Source of the DNA: Quisquiliibacterium transsilvanicum
Lineage (GTDB): Bacteria; Pseudomonadota; Gammaproteobacteria; Burkholderiales; Burkholderiaceae_E
Direction of reading: 5' to 3'
Length of the DNA stretch: 64,000 nt
Assembly: GCF_014202215.1 (NCBI RefSeq)
Contig: NZ_JACHGB010000001.1
Span: forward strand, 468,847-532,846
Positions 56,057-63,922 of the stretch are shown here, in pieces (within the stretch, counting starts at the first letter, position 1; each line of letters opens with the position of its first letter). Under the pieces are notes generated by a model that searched no databases, was not told the DNA's origin, and saw only the letters and a list, made by a program, of their open reading frames with translations. The translations under genes and the position numbers were made by a program.

Positions 56057-56749
56057 CTACGCCTTGCGACGCCCCGTAACGAGCGCAAGGAGCCCAGAAA
56101 AGCCCAGCAGCAGCATTGACGAGGGCTCAGGGACTGACTGGCTGCCGACGATCGGACTCTGCCGAAGCGTGAAGCGATTCACCTGGCCGGGATTGAAGGC
56201 GCCGAGGCTGTCGGGCACATCGATCGCAAACGCGAGCGTCAAGACGCCGAGCGACGGCACGTTGCCGCCCGACCACTCGATGCGGTCGCTCTGATGGGAA
56301 AGCATGGAGAACAGCGACGCCGTCGGCGTCGGGTCGGCATCCGGCCAATCGAAATCGAGCCCGTCCGTCGCGCCCGACGGCGTGAACCCGGCGCCCAGCC
56401 CATAGCCCAGTTCGAACACGAAGCCGGTCCACACCTGGCCGGTGTTATTGATGAAGGTCTGCGTGAAGCGGTACTCGGTCGTGCCGCCGGAATTGCTGGC
56501 CGCGAACTCCACCTGCAGCGGCCCCGGCGCGCCGTTGAAGAAGACGCTGTACGGCACTGTGTTCAGGCTCGCGGCAGCGTCGTTGTCGTTGTTCGGCGCG
56601 AGCGTGATACCGACCGGTCCGATGGAAGCCGTCGAAATACCCGGCAGTGCAACCGTCGTAACGGACCCGATGACCCCGGCGTGCGCTGATCCAATCAGCC
56701 CGAGCGCGACCAAGGGTGCAACGCTGTACCTCATGAACAGGTCTGCCAT
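56057..56749 (-). CDS. PEP-CTERM sorted secreted protein
   Basis: 230 aa from ATG 56749 (GAGGAGG upstream). A signal peptide (YSVAPLVALGLIGSAHAG) leads into a Ser/Thr/Gly-rich beta-type passenger (FRFTQTF-like text RFTQTFINNTGQVWTGFVFE, NDNDAAASL). It ends with the exosortase signal VPEPSSMLLLGFSGLLAL and a basic GRRKA end. The product should be cleaved and anchored at the cell surface or in exopolysaccharide. The passenger matches no family I can name. About 300 bases (56750-57052) to the divergent hydrolase hold only promoters. Confidence 0.88.
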   Translation of the reverse strand: MADLFMRYSVAPLVALGLIGSAHAGVIGSVTTVALPGISTASIGPVGITLAPNNDNDAAASLNTVPYSVFFNGAPGPLQVEFAASNSGGTTEYRFTQTFINNTGQVWTGFVFELGYGLGAGFTPSGATDGLDFDWPDADPTPTASLFSMLSHQSDRIEWSGGNVPSLGVLTLAFAIDVPDSLGAFNPGQVNRFTLRQSPIVGSQSVPEPSSMLLLGFSGLLALVTGRRKA

Positions 56750-57052
56750 GGCCGCCTCCTCGTCACGCCCGACAACCAGAGCAAGAGTATAGGCAGGAGC
56801 AGTGACATTGTGGAAGCCCGGGCAATTGAACACTCCCAGCCGCGGGAGGACAGCAAACCGGCGTACGCTGTGAGCAGGCCCCAGATCGACCGGGGCCCTG
56901 GTCGGGCCTGATGTCGCAGGCGGATCACTCGGCGCCAGCGGATGCGTTCTCGGCCGCAGACATCGGAACCCCCACGATGTTCGGACGGCACTTCGCAGAG
57001 ACGCTGCACGGGTAGCCGCAGCGGATTGATCGCCTTCCTGGAGAACCCGACC

Positions 57053-58075
57053 ATGACCATTCGCAACTTCATTGCCGCTGCCACGGTGGCCGCATTCGGC
57101 GTCGCAGCCTGCAGCGCCGCCGTCGCCTCCGAGGTCGGCTGGCGCTCGATGACCGTCCCGGCTGCGGCTGCCGGCGCACAGATTCCGTTGGCACTGTGGT
57201 ACCCGGCCGAGGCGGGTGCGGTCGTCCGCGATGTCGCCATGGGCCCCTTCGGCGTTCATGCGGCGCCGGGTGCCCCGGCGGCGGCGAGCGTTCGCGGGCT
57301 CATCGTGCTGAGCCACGGCACAGGCGGCACCGAGCTCGGCCATGGCCGCCTGGCCGAAGCCCTGGCTGCGCGCGGCTACCTCGTCGCCGCGCTGCGCCAT
57401 CCCGGCGACAACTGGCAGGACCAGTCGCTGCGCACCCAAAGGGCGGAGCAGTATTTCGACGAGCGCCCGCGGCAGGTCAGCCGAGTCATCGACACGCTGC
57501 TGGCCGATGCGGCCTGGAGCCCGCGCATCGCGCGCGATGCGCGCGGCCCGCGCGTGGGCGCCGTCGGCCACTCGGCGGGCGGCTATACGGTGATCGCGCT
57601 CGCCGGCGGGCAGCCGGCACCGCAGCGCATCGCGACGCATTGCCGCGAGCACGGCGCCGACGACCCGATCTTCTGCGGGCTCCCGCACGGCGCGGCGGCC
57701 GCGGAGCCGAAGCCGGCCACTGGGGCGCCGCTGATGGATCCGCGCGTGCGCGCCGTCGCCGCCCTGTCGCCGGTGGGCGTGGTGTTCGACCCCGAGTCCT
57801 TGCGGCGCGTGACCACGCCGGTGGCGATCTGGGCGGCCGATCTCGACCGCTTCGTGGTGCCGCGCTTCCACGGTGAGTGGCTGGCGCAGCAGCTCCCGTC
57901 GACCAGTTTGCGCCGGGTGCCGAACGCCTGGCACTACGCCTTCATGAATGCGCCCACGACGCCGATTCCATCGCCCGACGGCGACCTCGCGGCAGACCCG
58001 CCGGGCTTCGACCGCAACCGCTTTCTCGAGCAGCTAGGCCAGGATCTCGGCGACTTTTTCGACGCCAGCCTTTAG
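57053..58075 (+). CDS. Secreted dienelactone-hydrolase-like alpha/beta hydrolase (COG4188 type)
   Basis: 340 aa from ATG 57053 (CTGGAG upstream). The signal peptide contains FGVAACSAAVAS, so either a lipoprotein Cys or a normal cleavage site is possible. IVLSHGTGGTELGHGRL is the oxyanion motif, GHSAGG holds the nucleophile, and AADLDRFVVPRF with NAWHYAF supply the acid and His. COG4188 members act on esters or lactones in the periplasm. A decayed paralogue of the same family lies at 62160-62410. Confidence 0.86.
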   Translation: MTIRNFIAAATVAAFGVAACSAAVASEVGWRSMTVPAAAAGAQIPLALWYPAEAGAVVRDVAMGPFGVHAAPGAPAAASVRGLIVLSHGTGGTELGHGRLAEALAARGYLVAALRHPGDNWQDQSLRTQRAEQYFDERPRQVSRVIDTLLADAAWSPRIARDARGPRVGAVGHSAGGYTVIALAGGQPAPQRIATHCREHGADDPIFCGLPHGAAAAEPKPATGAPLMDPRVRAVAALSPVGVVFDPESLRRVTTPVAIWAADLDRFVVPRFHGEWLAQQLPSTSLRRVPNAWHYAFMNAPTTPIPSPDGDLAADPPGFDRNRFLEQLGQDLGDFFDASL

Positions 58076-58344
58076 CGCCTCGGTCTGCCGGGTCTGCTGC
58101 AGGTGGCCCATGGCATCGCCTCCCAGATCAGCGGACGGAACTGAAGGCACCCGCCGACAAATCGCGTGCTCATCGCGCTTCGAAACTCGCAAGTGCTCCT
58201 GCGCGGCTGATCGGGGCGCAGCGTCCCGGATCGCCTGGGATTGCCGGAAATCGTTCGACTCTCGGAATGTATGATCGGTTACGCCCCCCTGTCGGCTGTC
58301 GGCTGTCGGGCGGCGAAAAACGACAACTACTGGAGCGAGACTCG

Positions 58345-59559
58345 ATGACTTCGAACACTTCCCTTCTTCGCGCTGCCGGATTCGCGGCGCTCCTGGCTTC
58401 GAGCACGGTGCAGGCGCAGACGCCCGTCACCATTGGCGTGATGTCGGACATGTCGAGCGTCTATTCCGACATCGGCGGCAAGGGCTCGGTCGAAGCGGTG
58501 CGGATGGCGATCGAGGATTTCAAGGCCGAAGCAAAGGGGCTGAAGGTCAACATCGTTTCCGCCGACCCGCAGAACAAGCCCGACATCGCGGCGACGCTTG
58601 CGCGCAAGTGGTACGACGTCGACGGCGTCGACATGGTCATCGACCTTCCCACCAGCGCGGTCTCGATGGCGGTCGGGCAGATCGCGCAGGAGAAGAACAA
58701 GGTGGCGCTGTACTCGGCCTCCGCAAGTTCCGACATGACGGGCAAGGCCTGCACGCCGAACACGATCCACTGGACCTACGACACCTGGGCCCTGTCCCAC
58801 GGAACCGGTGAGGCGGTGGTCAAGGCTGGCGGCAAGTCCTGGTTCTTCCTCACTGCCGACTACGCGTTCGGACAGGCACTGGAGCGTGACACCGCCCAGG
58901 TGGTCAAGGCCAACGGCGGCACTGTCGTCGGCTCGGTGAGCCATCCGCTGGCCACGGCGGATTTCTCATCCTTCATCCTGCAGGCGCAGGCCTCCAAGGC
59001 GCAGGTCATCGGCCTGGCCAATGGAGGCGCCGACACCACGTCGGCGATCAAGACCGCATCGGAATTCGGCCTCGTCCAGGGCGGCCAGAAGCTGGCGGGG
59101 ATGCTGCTGTTCATCTCTGACATCCACTCGCTGGGGCTGAAAACCGCGCAGGGGCTGATGCTCACCACCGCCTTCTACTGGGACCTGAACGATCGCACGC
59201 GCGCATTCGCCAAGCGCTTCGCTGCACGCAACGAGGGGCGCTATCCGACCATGTCGCAGGCCGGCACCTACTCGTCGACGCTCGCGTACCTGGCGGCGGT
59301 CAAGAAGCTCGGCAGCCCCGACGACGGCCGCGCGATCATCAAGGCGATCCGTGACGCAAGCCCGATCGACGACCCCCTGTTCGGCAAGACCACGGTGCGC
59401 ATCGATGGGCGCGCGATCCATGACATGTATCTCGTCGAGGTCAAGAAGCCCTCGGAATCGACCAAACCCTACGACTACTACAAGGTCGTCGCCACGATCC
59501 CGGCCGAGCGCGCCTTCCGGCCGCTGGCCGACGGCGGCTGCCCGCTGGTGACGAAGTAA
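58345..59559 (+). CDS. ABC transporter substrate-binding protein (LivK/branched-chain type)
   Basis: 404 aa from ATG 58345 (CTGGAGCGAG upstream). The signal peptide ends at VQAQ. The type I periplasmic-binding fold shows TIGVMSDMSSVYSDIGGKGS, EAVRMAIEDF, SADPQNKPDIAATLARKW, SWFFLTADYAFGQALERD and NGGTVVGSVSHPLATADFSS. No permease or ATPase genes are adjacent, so it is an orphan component. The ligand is likely a small organic acid, amide or aromatic acid, as for other members of this type in Burkholderiales. Confidence 0.9.
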   Translation: MTSNTSLLRAAGFAALLASSTVQAQTPVTIGVMSDMSSVYSDIGGKGSVEAVRMAIEDFKAEAKGLKVNIVSADPQNKPDIAATLARKWYDVDGVDMVIDLPTSAVSMAVGQIAQEKNKVALYSASASSDMTGKACTPNTIHWTYDTWALSHGTGEAVVKAGGKSWFFLTADYAFGQALERDTAQVVKANGGTVVGSVSHPLATADFSSFILQAQASKAQVIGLANGGADTTSAIKTASEFGLVQGGQKLAGMLLFISDIHSLGLKTAQGLMLTTAFYWDLNDRTRAFAKRFAARNEGRYPTMSQAGTYSSTLAYLAAVKKLGSPDDGRAIIKAIRDASPIDDPLFGKTTVRIDGRAIHDMYLVEVKKPSESTKPYDYYKVVATIPAERAFRPLADGGCPLVTK

Positions 59560-59570
59560 GCCGGTCCGCG

Positions 59571-60791
59571 TCAGTCCTCGACCGTGAACCGCAGCCCGGC
59601 GCGTTGCTGCAGCCTGTGCAGCAGAGGCAGGCCCATGGCCGCGCCGGCGGTCCACACGCCGCCCCGGGTCATCGACCGATCGATCTCGCCGCCGAGGCAC
59701 AGCGCGCTCTCTGACACGAGCTTGCAGGTCGAGCCGTAGCCGGGGTCGCGGTCGCCCTCGACGATCGCGCGCAGCCGCTGCCCCTTCGCCGTGTCGCCGA
59801 TGAAGTCCACTTCGTAGCGGCCGCTCTCGCGCTGCTCGCGCGTGGGCCCCTGCCCAGGCTTCGGCAGGACGGTGCGGCGCAGCAGTTCGCGGGTGGGGCC
59901 CCAGCCGAGCAGCGCGGCCTGCAGCCGCGAGTTGCGTGCCAGCGCACGAGCGCGGCGTTTGCCACGCTCGCCGTCTCCGGTCAGCATGCGCTCGTCGTAG
60001 ACGAAGTCGCGACCCCATGGATGGCCGCGCAACGCGTTCGTGCGGTGGATGTTCTTGGTGTTGATCGCTGCCATCACGAAGGGCGCGGTCCAGGAGCGCG
60101 CCGCGTCGTCGTAGGCCGCGGACTCGCCCTCGGGCTGCGCCGGGCCGCGGAACCCGGGGGTCAGCGCGAACGGGTCGGTCATCAGCCGAGCCTCGTCGGG
60201 ATCCCGGCTTGCCGCTTCGATGCTTGCCAGCGCGCTGGCGATGGTGCCGCCGGAGAAGCTGCCCTTCAACACGCGCACGCGGCCACGAACCCGCGTGAGC
60301 GGCGCGCCGAAGCGCCGCATCGCCTCGTCCTGCAGGAACAGTACGCCGAGGTCGAAAGGAATCGAATCGAAGCCGCACGAGAACACGATGCGCGCGCCGC
60401 TGTCGCGCGCGGGCGCGTCATACTGCGCGATCATCCTCGCCATCCAGGCCGGTTCGCCGCAGAGGTCGACGTAGTCGGTGCCGGCCTGCGCGCAGGCGCG
60501 CACGAGCGGCTCGCCGTATGACTGGTAGGGCCCGACGGTGCTGAGCACCACCCTGGCCCGCGGCACCAGTGCCGCCAGCGCCGCGGCGTCCGACGCATCG
60601 GCCCGCAGCAGCGGCAAGGCCTGCGGCGCGCCGATGTCACGGCGCGTGGCCGCCAGCTTGTCCAGGTTGCGTCCGGCAATCGCCCAGTTGATCGCCCCGC
60701 CCACGCCGTAGGTTCCGAGCAGGCGCTCCGCCACGAGCCGGCCGGTGAAGCCGGTGGCGCCGAAGACGATCAGGTCGAAAGCGTTCTTCAT
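59571..60791 (-). CDS. Saccharopine dehydrogenase-like / trans-acting enoyl reductase family protein
   Basis: 406 aa. The N-terminal NADP domain begins FDLIVFGATGFTGRLVAERL. VVLSTVGPYQSYGEPLVRAC, TDYVDLCGEPAWMARMI and IVFSCGFDSIPFDLGV are the signature of the family that includes mycobacterial trans-acting enoyl reductases and eukaryotic SCCPDH. It is probably a reductase on a lipid-like substrate, which is not known. It converges with the ABC binding protein (12 bases between stops) and lies 24 bases behind the MerR gene on the same strand. Confidence 0.88.
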   Translation of the reverse strand: MKNAFDLIVFGATGFTGRLVAERLLGTYGVGGAINWAIAGRNLDKLAATRRDIGAPQALPLLRADASDAAALAALVPRARVVLSTVGPYQSYGEPLVRACAQAGTDYVDLCGEPAWMARMIAQYDAPARDSGARIVFSCGFDSIPFDLGVLFLQDEAMRRFGAPLTRVRGRVRVLKGSFSGGTIASALASIEAASRDPDEARLMTDPFALTPGFRGPAQPEGESAAYDDAARSWTAPFVMAAINTKNIHRTNALRGHPWGRDFVYDERMLTGDGERGKRRARALARNSRLQAALLGWGPTRELLRRTVLPKPGQGPTREQRESGRYEVDFIGDTAKGQRLRAIVEGDRDPGYGSTCKLVSESALCLGGEIDRSMTRGGVWTAGAAMGLPLLHRLQQRAGLRFTVED

Positions 60792-60814
60792 GGCGGGTCA
60801 TGTGCCTGGAAACA

Positions 60815-61243
60815 TCATGCGGCTTTGCGGGGCGCGCGTCGGCGCTGGCGGTTCTCAAGCGCGCCGCTGGCCGCAGCCTTCAGCAGCCGCTGGAAGGAGG
60901 GACATGCCGCGTGGCTCGGCGCGGGGCACACCGCCGCGTGACGCAAGCCTTCGATCACCGCCCTCAGCCGCCTGACCGTGCACTCGAGCTCGTCGGCCTT
61001 GGCAGCGAGCACGGCCCTGTCGAGGTTCGGCTCGCCGCCCGGGGTGAGCATGACGCGAATCTCGTCCAGCGAAAAGCCGGCCGACTGGCCCAGGGCAATG
61101 AGCGCCAGCTGGTCGAGCACCGCCGGCGAAAAGCTGCGCCGGACGCCCCCCGGCCCGACCGAGCGGATGAGCCCGATGCGTTCGTAGTAGCGCAGCGCCG
61201 AGGCGGCCACGCCCGATTTCCGGGCGACTTCCGAGATGTCCAT
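60815..61243 (-). CDS. MerR family transcriptional regulator
   Basis: 142 aa from ATG 61243; an in-frame ATG at 61273 lies inside the operator and is less likely. The HTH is MDISEVARKSGVAASALRYY, followed by ERIGLIRSVGPGGVRRSFSP, LIALGQSAGFSLDEIRVML and a dimer helix (DELECTVRRLRAVIEGL). VCPAPSHAACPSF gives a Cys pair near the C-terminus, a possible metal or redox sensor, and the layout resembles SoxR-like MerR proteins. It is divergent from DUF2938/DUF2798 across a MerR-type promoter. Confidence 0.87.
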   Translation of the reverse strand: MDISEVARKSGVAASALRYYERIGLIRSVGPGGVRRSFSPAVLDQLALIALGQSAGFSLDEIRVMLTPGGEPNLDRAVLAAKADELECTVRRLRAVIEGLRHAAVCPAPSHAACPSFQRLLKAAASGALENRQRRRAPRKAA

Positions 61244-61252
61244 CGATAGTGC

Positions 61253-61283
61253 TTGACTTGAAGTTGACTTCAACTTTTAGCAT
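61253..61283 (+). promoter_or_regulatory. MerR-type promoter with 19-bp spacer
   Basis: TTGACT (-35, 61253-61258) and TAGCAT (-10, 61278-61283) are separated by 19 bases. The spacer contains most of the dyad TTGAAGT-TG-ACTTCAA (61258-61273). The long spacer with a central operator is the classic MerR activation layout and drives the DUF2938 gene. The regulator starts at 61243 on the other strand. Confidence 0.8.
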
Positions 61284-61326
61284 GCCCTTCACTGTTCGAC
61301 ACGTCAACGGATTCCAGGAGATGGCA

Positions 61327-61821
61327 ATGCCTTCCAACGCTCTCATTGCACAGGTCGCTCTCGTCGGCTTCGGCGCCACTGCCCTGATGGACGGCTGGCT
61401 CTGGCTGCTGTCGCGTCTCGGAGTGCCCGGAACCGGCTTCGCGATGGTCGGCCGCTGGGTCGGGCACTTTGCCCGCGGCAGGTTCGCCCACGCTGCGATC
61501 TCGAAGGCCGCGCCGATCCCGTTCGAACGCGGCCTGGGCTGGCTGGTCCACTACCTGATCGGCATGGCCTTCGCCGCTGCGCTGGTCGGCCTGCTGGGCG
61601 CTGCCTGGCTCGACGAACCGACGGTCATGCCGGCGCTGGTGTTCGGCGCCCTCACCGTGACCGCGCCCTGGTTCGTGATGCAGCCGGCCATGGGTGCCGG
61701 CTTCCTGGCGCTGAGAACGCCCACGCCGCTCAGGAACAGCCTGCGCAACCTGGCCAACCACGTGGTCTTCGGAGCCGGCCTGTACTTGACGGCGGCCGCG
61801 CTGGCGCAAGCCGCCGCGTGA
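61327..61821 (+). CDS. DUF2938 family membrane protein
   Basis: 164 aa from ATG 61327, six bases after AGGAG; an ATG at 61321 overlaps that spacing. About four helices are present (IAQVALVGFGATALMDGWLW, LVHYLIGMAFAAALVGLLG, PALVFGALTVTAPWFVM, VVFGAGLYLTAAALAQ). DLL-type DUF2938 text is GFAMVGRWVGHFARGRFAH and QPAMGAGFLALRTP. It is an inner-membrane protein of unknown role, under the MerR promoter and followed by DUF2798. Confidence 0.88.
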   Translation: MPSNALIAQVALVGFGATALMDGWLWLLSRLGVPGTGFAMVGRWVGHFARGRFAHAAISKAAPIPFERGLGWLVHYLIGMAFAAALVGLLGAAWLDEPTVMPALVFGALTVTAPWFVMQPAMGAGFLALRTPTPLRNSLRNLANHVVFGAGLYLTAAALAQAAA

Positions 61822-61854
61822 AACGCGCATCAGACCCCTCAATGGAGAACTCGC

Positions 61855-62085
61855 ATGCTTCCCAGCAAATTCGCACCCGCACTGTTCGGCCTGATCCTGT
61901 CGGGACTGATGTCTCTGCTGGTCTCCGGCATCTCGACCTACGAGGCCGTCGGCTTCGGCGAGCGCCATGCCAGCCTCTGGGCCAGCGCCTGGATCAAAGC
62001 GTGGATGGTCGCCTTCCCGGTGGTGCTGGTCGTGGCGCCGCTAGCGCGCCGAGCGGTGGCGCTGCTCGTATCGCCGAGGGCGTGA
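61855..62085 (+). CDS. DUF2798 family small membrane protein
   Basis: 76 aa with two helices (FGLILSGLMSLLVSGISTY and AWMVAFPVVLVVAPLARR). This is the standard two-helix DUF2798 pattern with W-x6-W and FP in helix 2. It lies 33 bases after the DUF2938 gene and is probably part of the same MerR-controlled operon. The function is unknown. Confidence 0.88.
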   Translation: MLPSKFAPALFGLILSGLMSLLVSGISTYEAVGFGERHASLWASAWIKAWMVAFPVVLVVAPLARRAVALLVSPRA

Positions 62086-62159
62086 TCCGGCGAGCCGCAT
62101 CGCACCAAAGAAGCCGACGCCCGCGGCACGCGATCGCCGCCGCGCGCCGCCCTGCCGCG

Positions 62160-62410
62160 ACCGTCGCCTTGTCCTACCCCACGACCGCGCCCGACCGCGC
62201 GCTGCCCATGGGCCCCTGGCGGCCCGTGGTCGCACCGGGCGCCCCCCGCATCCGAGGCCGGACTGAAGGGGCTGATCCTGATCTCGCACGGCACGGGCGG
62301 CACCGAACTGAACCACCACAACCTCGGCACGAAGCTTGCTCGCGATGGCTACCTGGTGGCGGCCGTGCGCCATGCCGGCAACCGCACCGGTCTCGCATCG
62401 AGGCTTCGAC
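62160..62410 (+). pseudogene. Dienelactone-hydrolase-like remnant (paralogue of the gene at 57053)
   Basis: Two frames carry family text. First LSYPTTAPDRALPMGPWRP and VVAPGAP, then after a shift at about 62245 GLKGLILISHGTGGTELNHH and DGYLVAAVRHAGN. This equals residues about 45-125 of the intact protein at 57053. The signal peptide, nucleophile Ser, acid and His are all missing. Beyond about 62410 and up to 62550 I see no coding text. Confidence 0.7.
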
Positions 62411-62550
62411 CGGCCTTCTCGCCGTCGACACGGGCGGGCTCTTCAAGGGCTCGAGCTCGAGCAGAAGGGGCTTCCTTCAGGCGCCGCGCTCGTTGACCTC
62501 TGTAGTCTGTGCCGCCGCCCACCTCACGGCTCTCTGCCCCTCTCGACGCT

Positions 62551-62910
62551 CTACTGAACCCCCGCCATCAGGCTTTCGTACGGGATCTTCAACCCGTCGT
62601 GCAGCCTCTTGACCATCCGCAGGCTCAACGGGCGCCGCCGGTTCAGAACTTCGGAGACGCGGCCGCTCTGCCCGATGTACGGCTCCAGATCGCGAGGCGT
62701 CAGGCCGTCCTGCTCCATGCGGAACTTGATTGCGTCCACCGGATCGGCGGGCCCGAAGTCGTAGTGCATGTTCTCGTACGCTTCGATCAGCGTGACGAGC
62801 ACGTCACGCTCGTCCGCCTGCGGGGCGTCCTCCGCGGCCTGGAAGATCTTCTCCAGGCGCCGGAAGGCACGTCGCAGGTCGTCCTCGCTTCGGATCGGCT
62901 TAATGGTCAT
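62551..62910 (-). CDS. higA: HigA-type antitoxin (HTH)
   Basis: 119 aa from ATG 62910. Text typical of the longer HigA antitoxins: MTIKPIRSEDDLRRAFRRLE, LIEAYENMHYDFGPADPVDA, IKFRMEQDGLTPRDLEPYIG and QSGRVSEVLNRRRPLSLRMV, the last two forming the HTH. Its start overlaps the end of the toxin frame upstream. Because that toxin is damaged, this may now be an orphan regulator. Confidence 0.88.
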   Translation of the reverse strand: MTIKPIRSEDDLRRAFRRLEKIFQAAEDAPQADERDVLVTLIEAYENMHYDFGPADPVDAIKFRMEQDGLTPRDLEPYIGQSGRVSEVLNRRRPLSLRMVKRLHDGLKIPYESLMAGVQ

Positions 62911-63145
62911 TCGCGGTCTCCACGTCGATGCGGTCGTATTGCCCATGCGTCCCGGCGAACTTCACCCACACGATGTCCGCCTGGTACTGCACCTGGACCA
63001 CCAGCCAGGTACTTGTTGCCGCCAATGTTGAACGCGACGCTGTTGTTGCCGCAGTGATGCGCGAGAAGCTGCCCTCCGGGTTGTAGCGCGCCGAGATGCC
63101 CGGAGAGACGCCCTGCTCCCCCGAAGCCTGACCGCCGAGTTCCAC
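62900..63145 (-). pseudogene. HigB-type toxin remnant with compensating frameshifts
   Basis: The open frame starts ARYNPEGSF and ends VVQVQYQADIVWVKFAGTHG then QYDRIDVETANDH, the C-terminus of HigB RelE-fold toxins. Between them about 20 codons are family-like only in another frame (CGNNSVAFNIGGNKY), so one shift near 63060 and an opposite one near 63008 garble the central strands. The family N-terminus is also absent. The stop overlaps the higA start, as in intact HigBA pairs. Confidence 0.68.
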
Positions 63146-63191
63146 GGTTGGGCCTGCCAGCGGAGTCCAGTTGACCCAAGTTGACCGAGTC

Positions 63192-63207
63192 GTAATCGAC
63201 CGATTAC
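63192..63207. promoter_or_regulatory. Operator of the Gp49-type toxin-antidote pair
   Basis: GTAATCG-AC-CGATTAC is a perfect dyad ending nine bases before the GTG start at 63217. TTGACC at 63181-63186 (preceded by a direct repeat of AGTTGACC at 63169) could be the -35, and GATTAC the -10, so repressor binding would cover the promoter. No Shine-Dalgarno fits between, which suggests a nearly leaderless message. Confidence 0.65.
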
Positions 63208-63216
63208 ACTGGCATC

Positions 63217-63510
63217 GTGTATTCGATCAAGTCACTCCCGGAATTCACCGCCTGGCTGGATGGCTTGGACGACCCGACGGTACGCGGTCTCGTGGTCGCA
63301 CGCATCAAACGCCTGGAGCGCGGCCTGATGGGTGACGTCGAGCCCGTTGGCGAAGGCGTTTCCGAGCTTCGGATTCATTTCGGTGCGGGCTGGCAGCTGT
63401 ATTTCGCGCATCGAGGTACGAACATTGTCGTGCTCCTGGTCGGCGGTTCCAAGCGGACGCAGAAGGCTGACATCAAGCGGGCCAAGGCCCTGGCGGCGTT
63501 GCTGGACTGA
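63217..63510 (+). CDS. RelE/ParE-superfamily toxin, Gp49-like addiction module killer
   Basis: 97 aa with a GTG start. Family text is IKSLPEFTAWLDGLDDPTVR, ARIKRLERGLMGDVEPVGEG, SELRIHFGAGWQLYFAHRG and VLLVGGSKRTQKADIKRAK. Such toxins are ribosome-dependent or free mRNA interferases. It is followed after 14 bases by its antidote, toxin first as in HigBA-type loci. It is intact, unlike the neighbouring HigB. Confidence 0.92.
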   Translation: MYSIKSLPEFTAWLDGLDDPTVRGLVVARIKRLERGLMGDVEPVGEGVSELRIHFGAGWQLYFAHRGTNIVVLLVGGSKRTQKADIKRAKALAALLD

Positions 63511-63524
63511 CAGGAGAAGTGAAA

Positions 63525-63830
63525 ATGACCAAACGAATCAAGGTCGACGAGTTGCCTGAGTTCGACGCCGCACCGTATCTGGATAGCGAAGCCTCCATCG
63601 CCGCGTATCTGACCGACATCCTCGATGCGAATGACGCGTCCCTTCTTGCCTCGGCGCTCGGGGACATTGCTCGCTCAAGAGGAATGACGGAGATTGCCAA
63701 GTCGGCAGGAATCACGCGCGAAGCACTCTACAAGGCACTTCGGCCGGACAGCGCGCCGCGCTTCGACACCGTTTCGCGCGTCTGCGCCGCGCTAGGCGTT
63801 CGCCTTGTGGCGATGCCCTTGCACGATTGA
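63525..63830 (+). CDS. Addiction module antidote protein (HigA-like HTH)
   Basis: 101 aa from ATG 63525, eight bases after AGGAG; an in-phase GTG at 63519 is too close to the ribosome site. Text is FDAAPYLDSEASIAAYLTDI, LASALGDIARSRGMTEIAKS, AGITREALYKALRPDSAPRF and VCAALGVRLVAM: an XRE-type HTH. It should neutralise the toxin at 63217 and bind the dyad at 63192. Confidence 0.93.
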   Translation: MTKRIKVDELPEFDAAPYLDSEASIAAYLTDILDANDASLLASALGDIARSRGMTEIAKSAGITREALYKALRPDSAPRFDTVSRVCAALGVRLVAMPLHD

Positions 63831-63922
63831 ACCAGGGCGATGCCGGGCTTGCCTCGGTGACTAGGCCTACTCGACGAGGCTCCCGGCACGCGCGCTGCGC
63901 GGATCCAGGCCTCGAATGCCCC

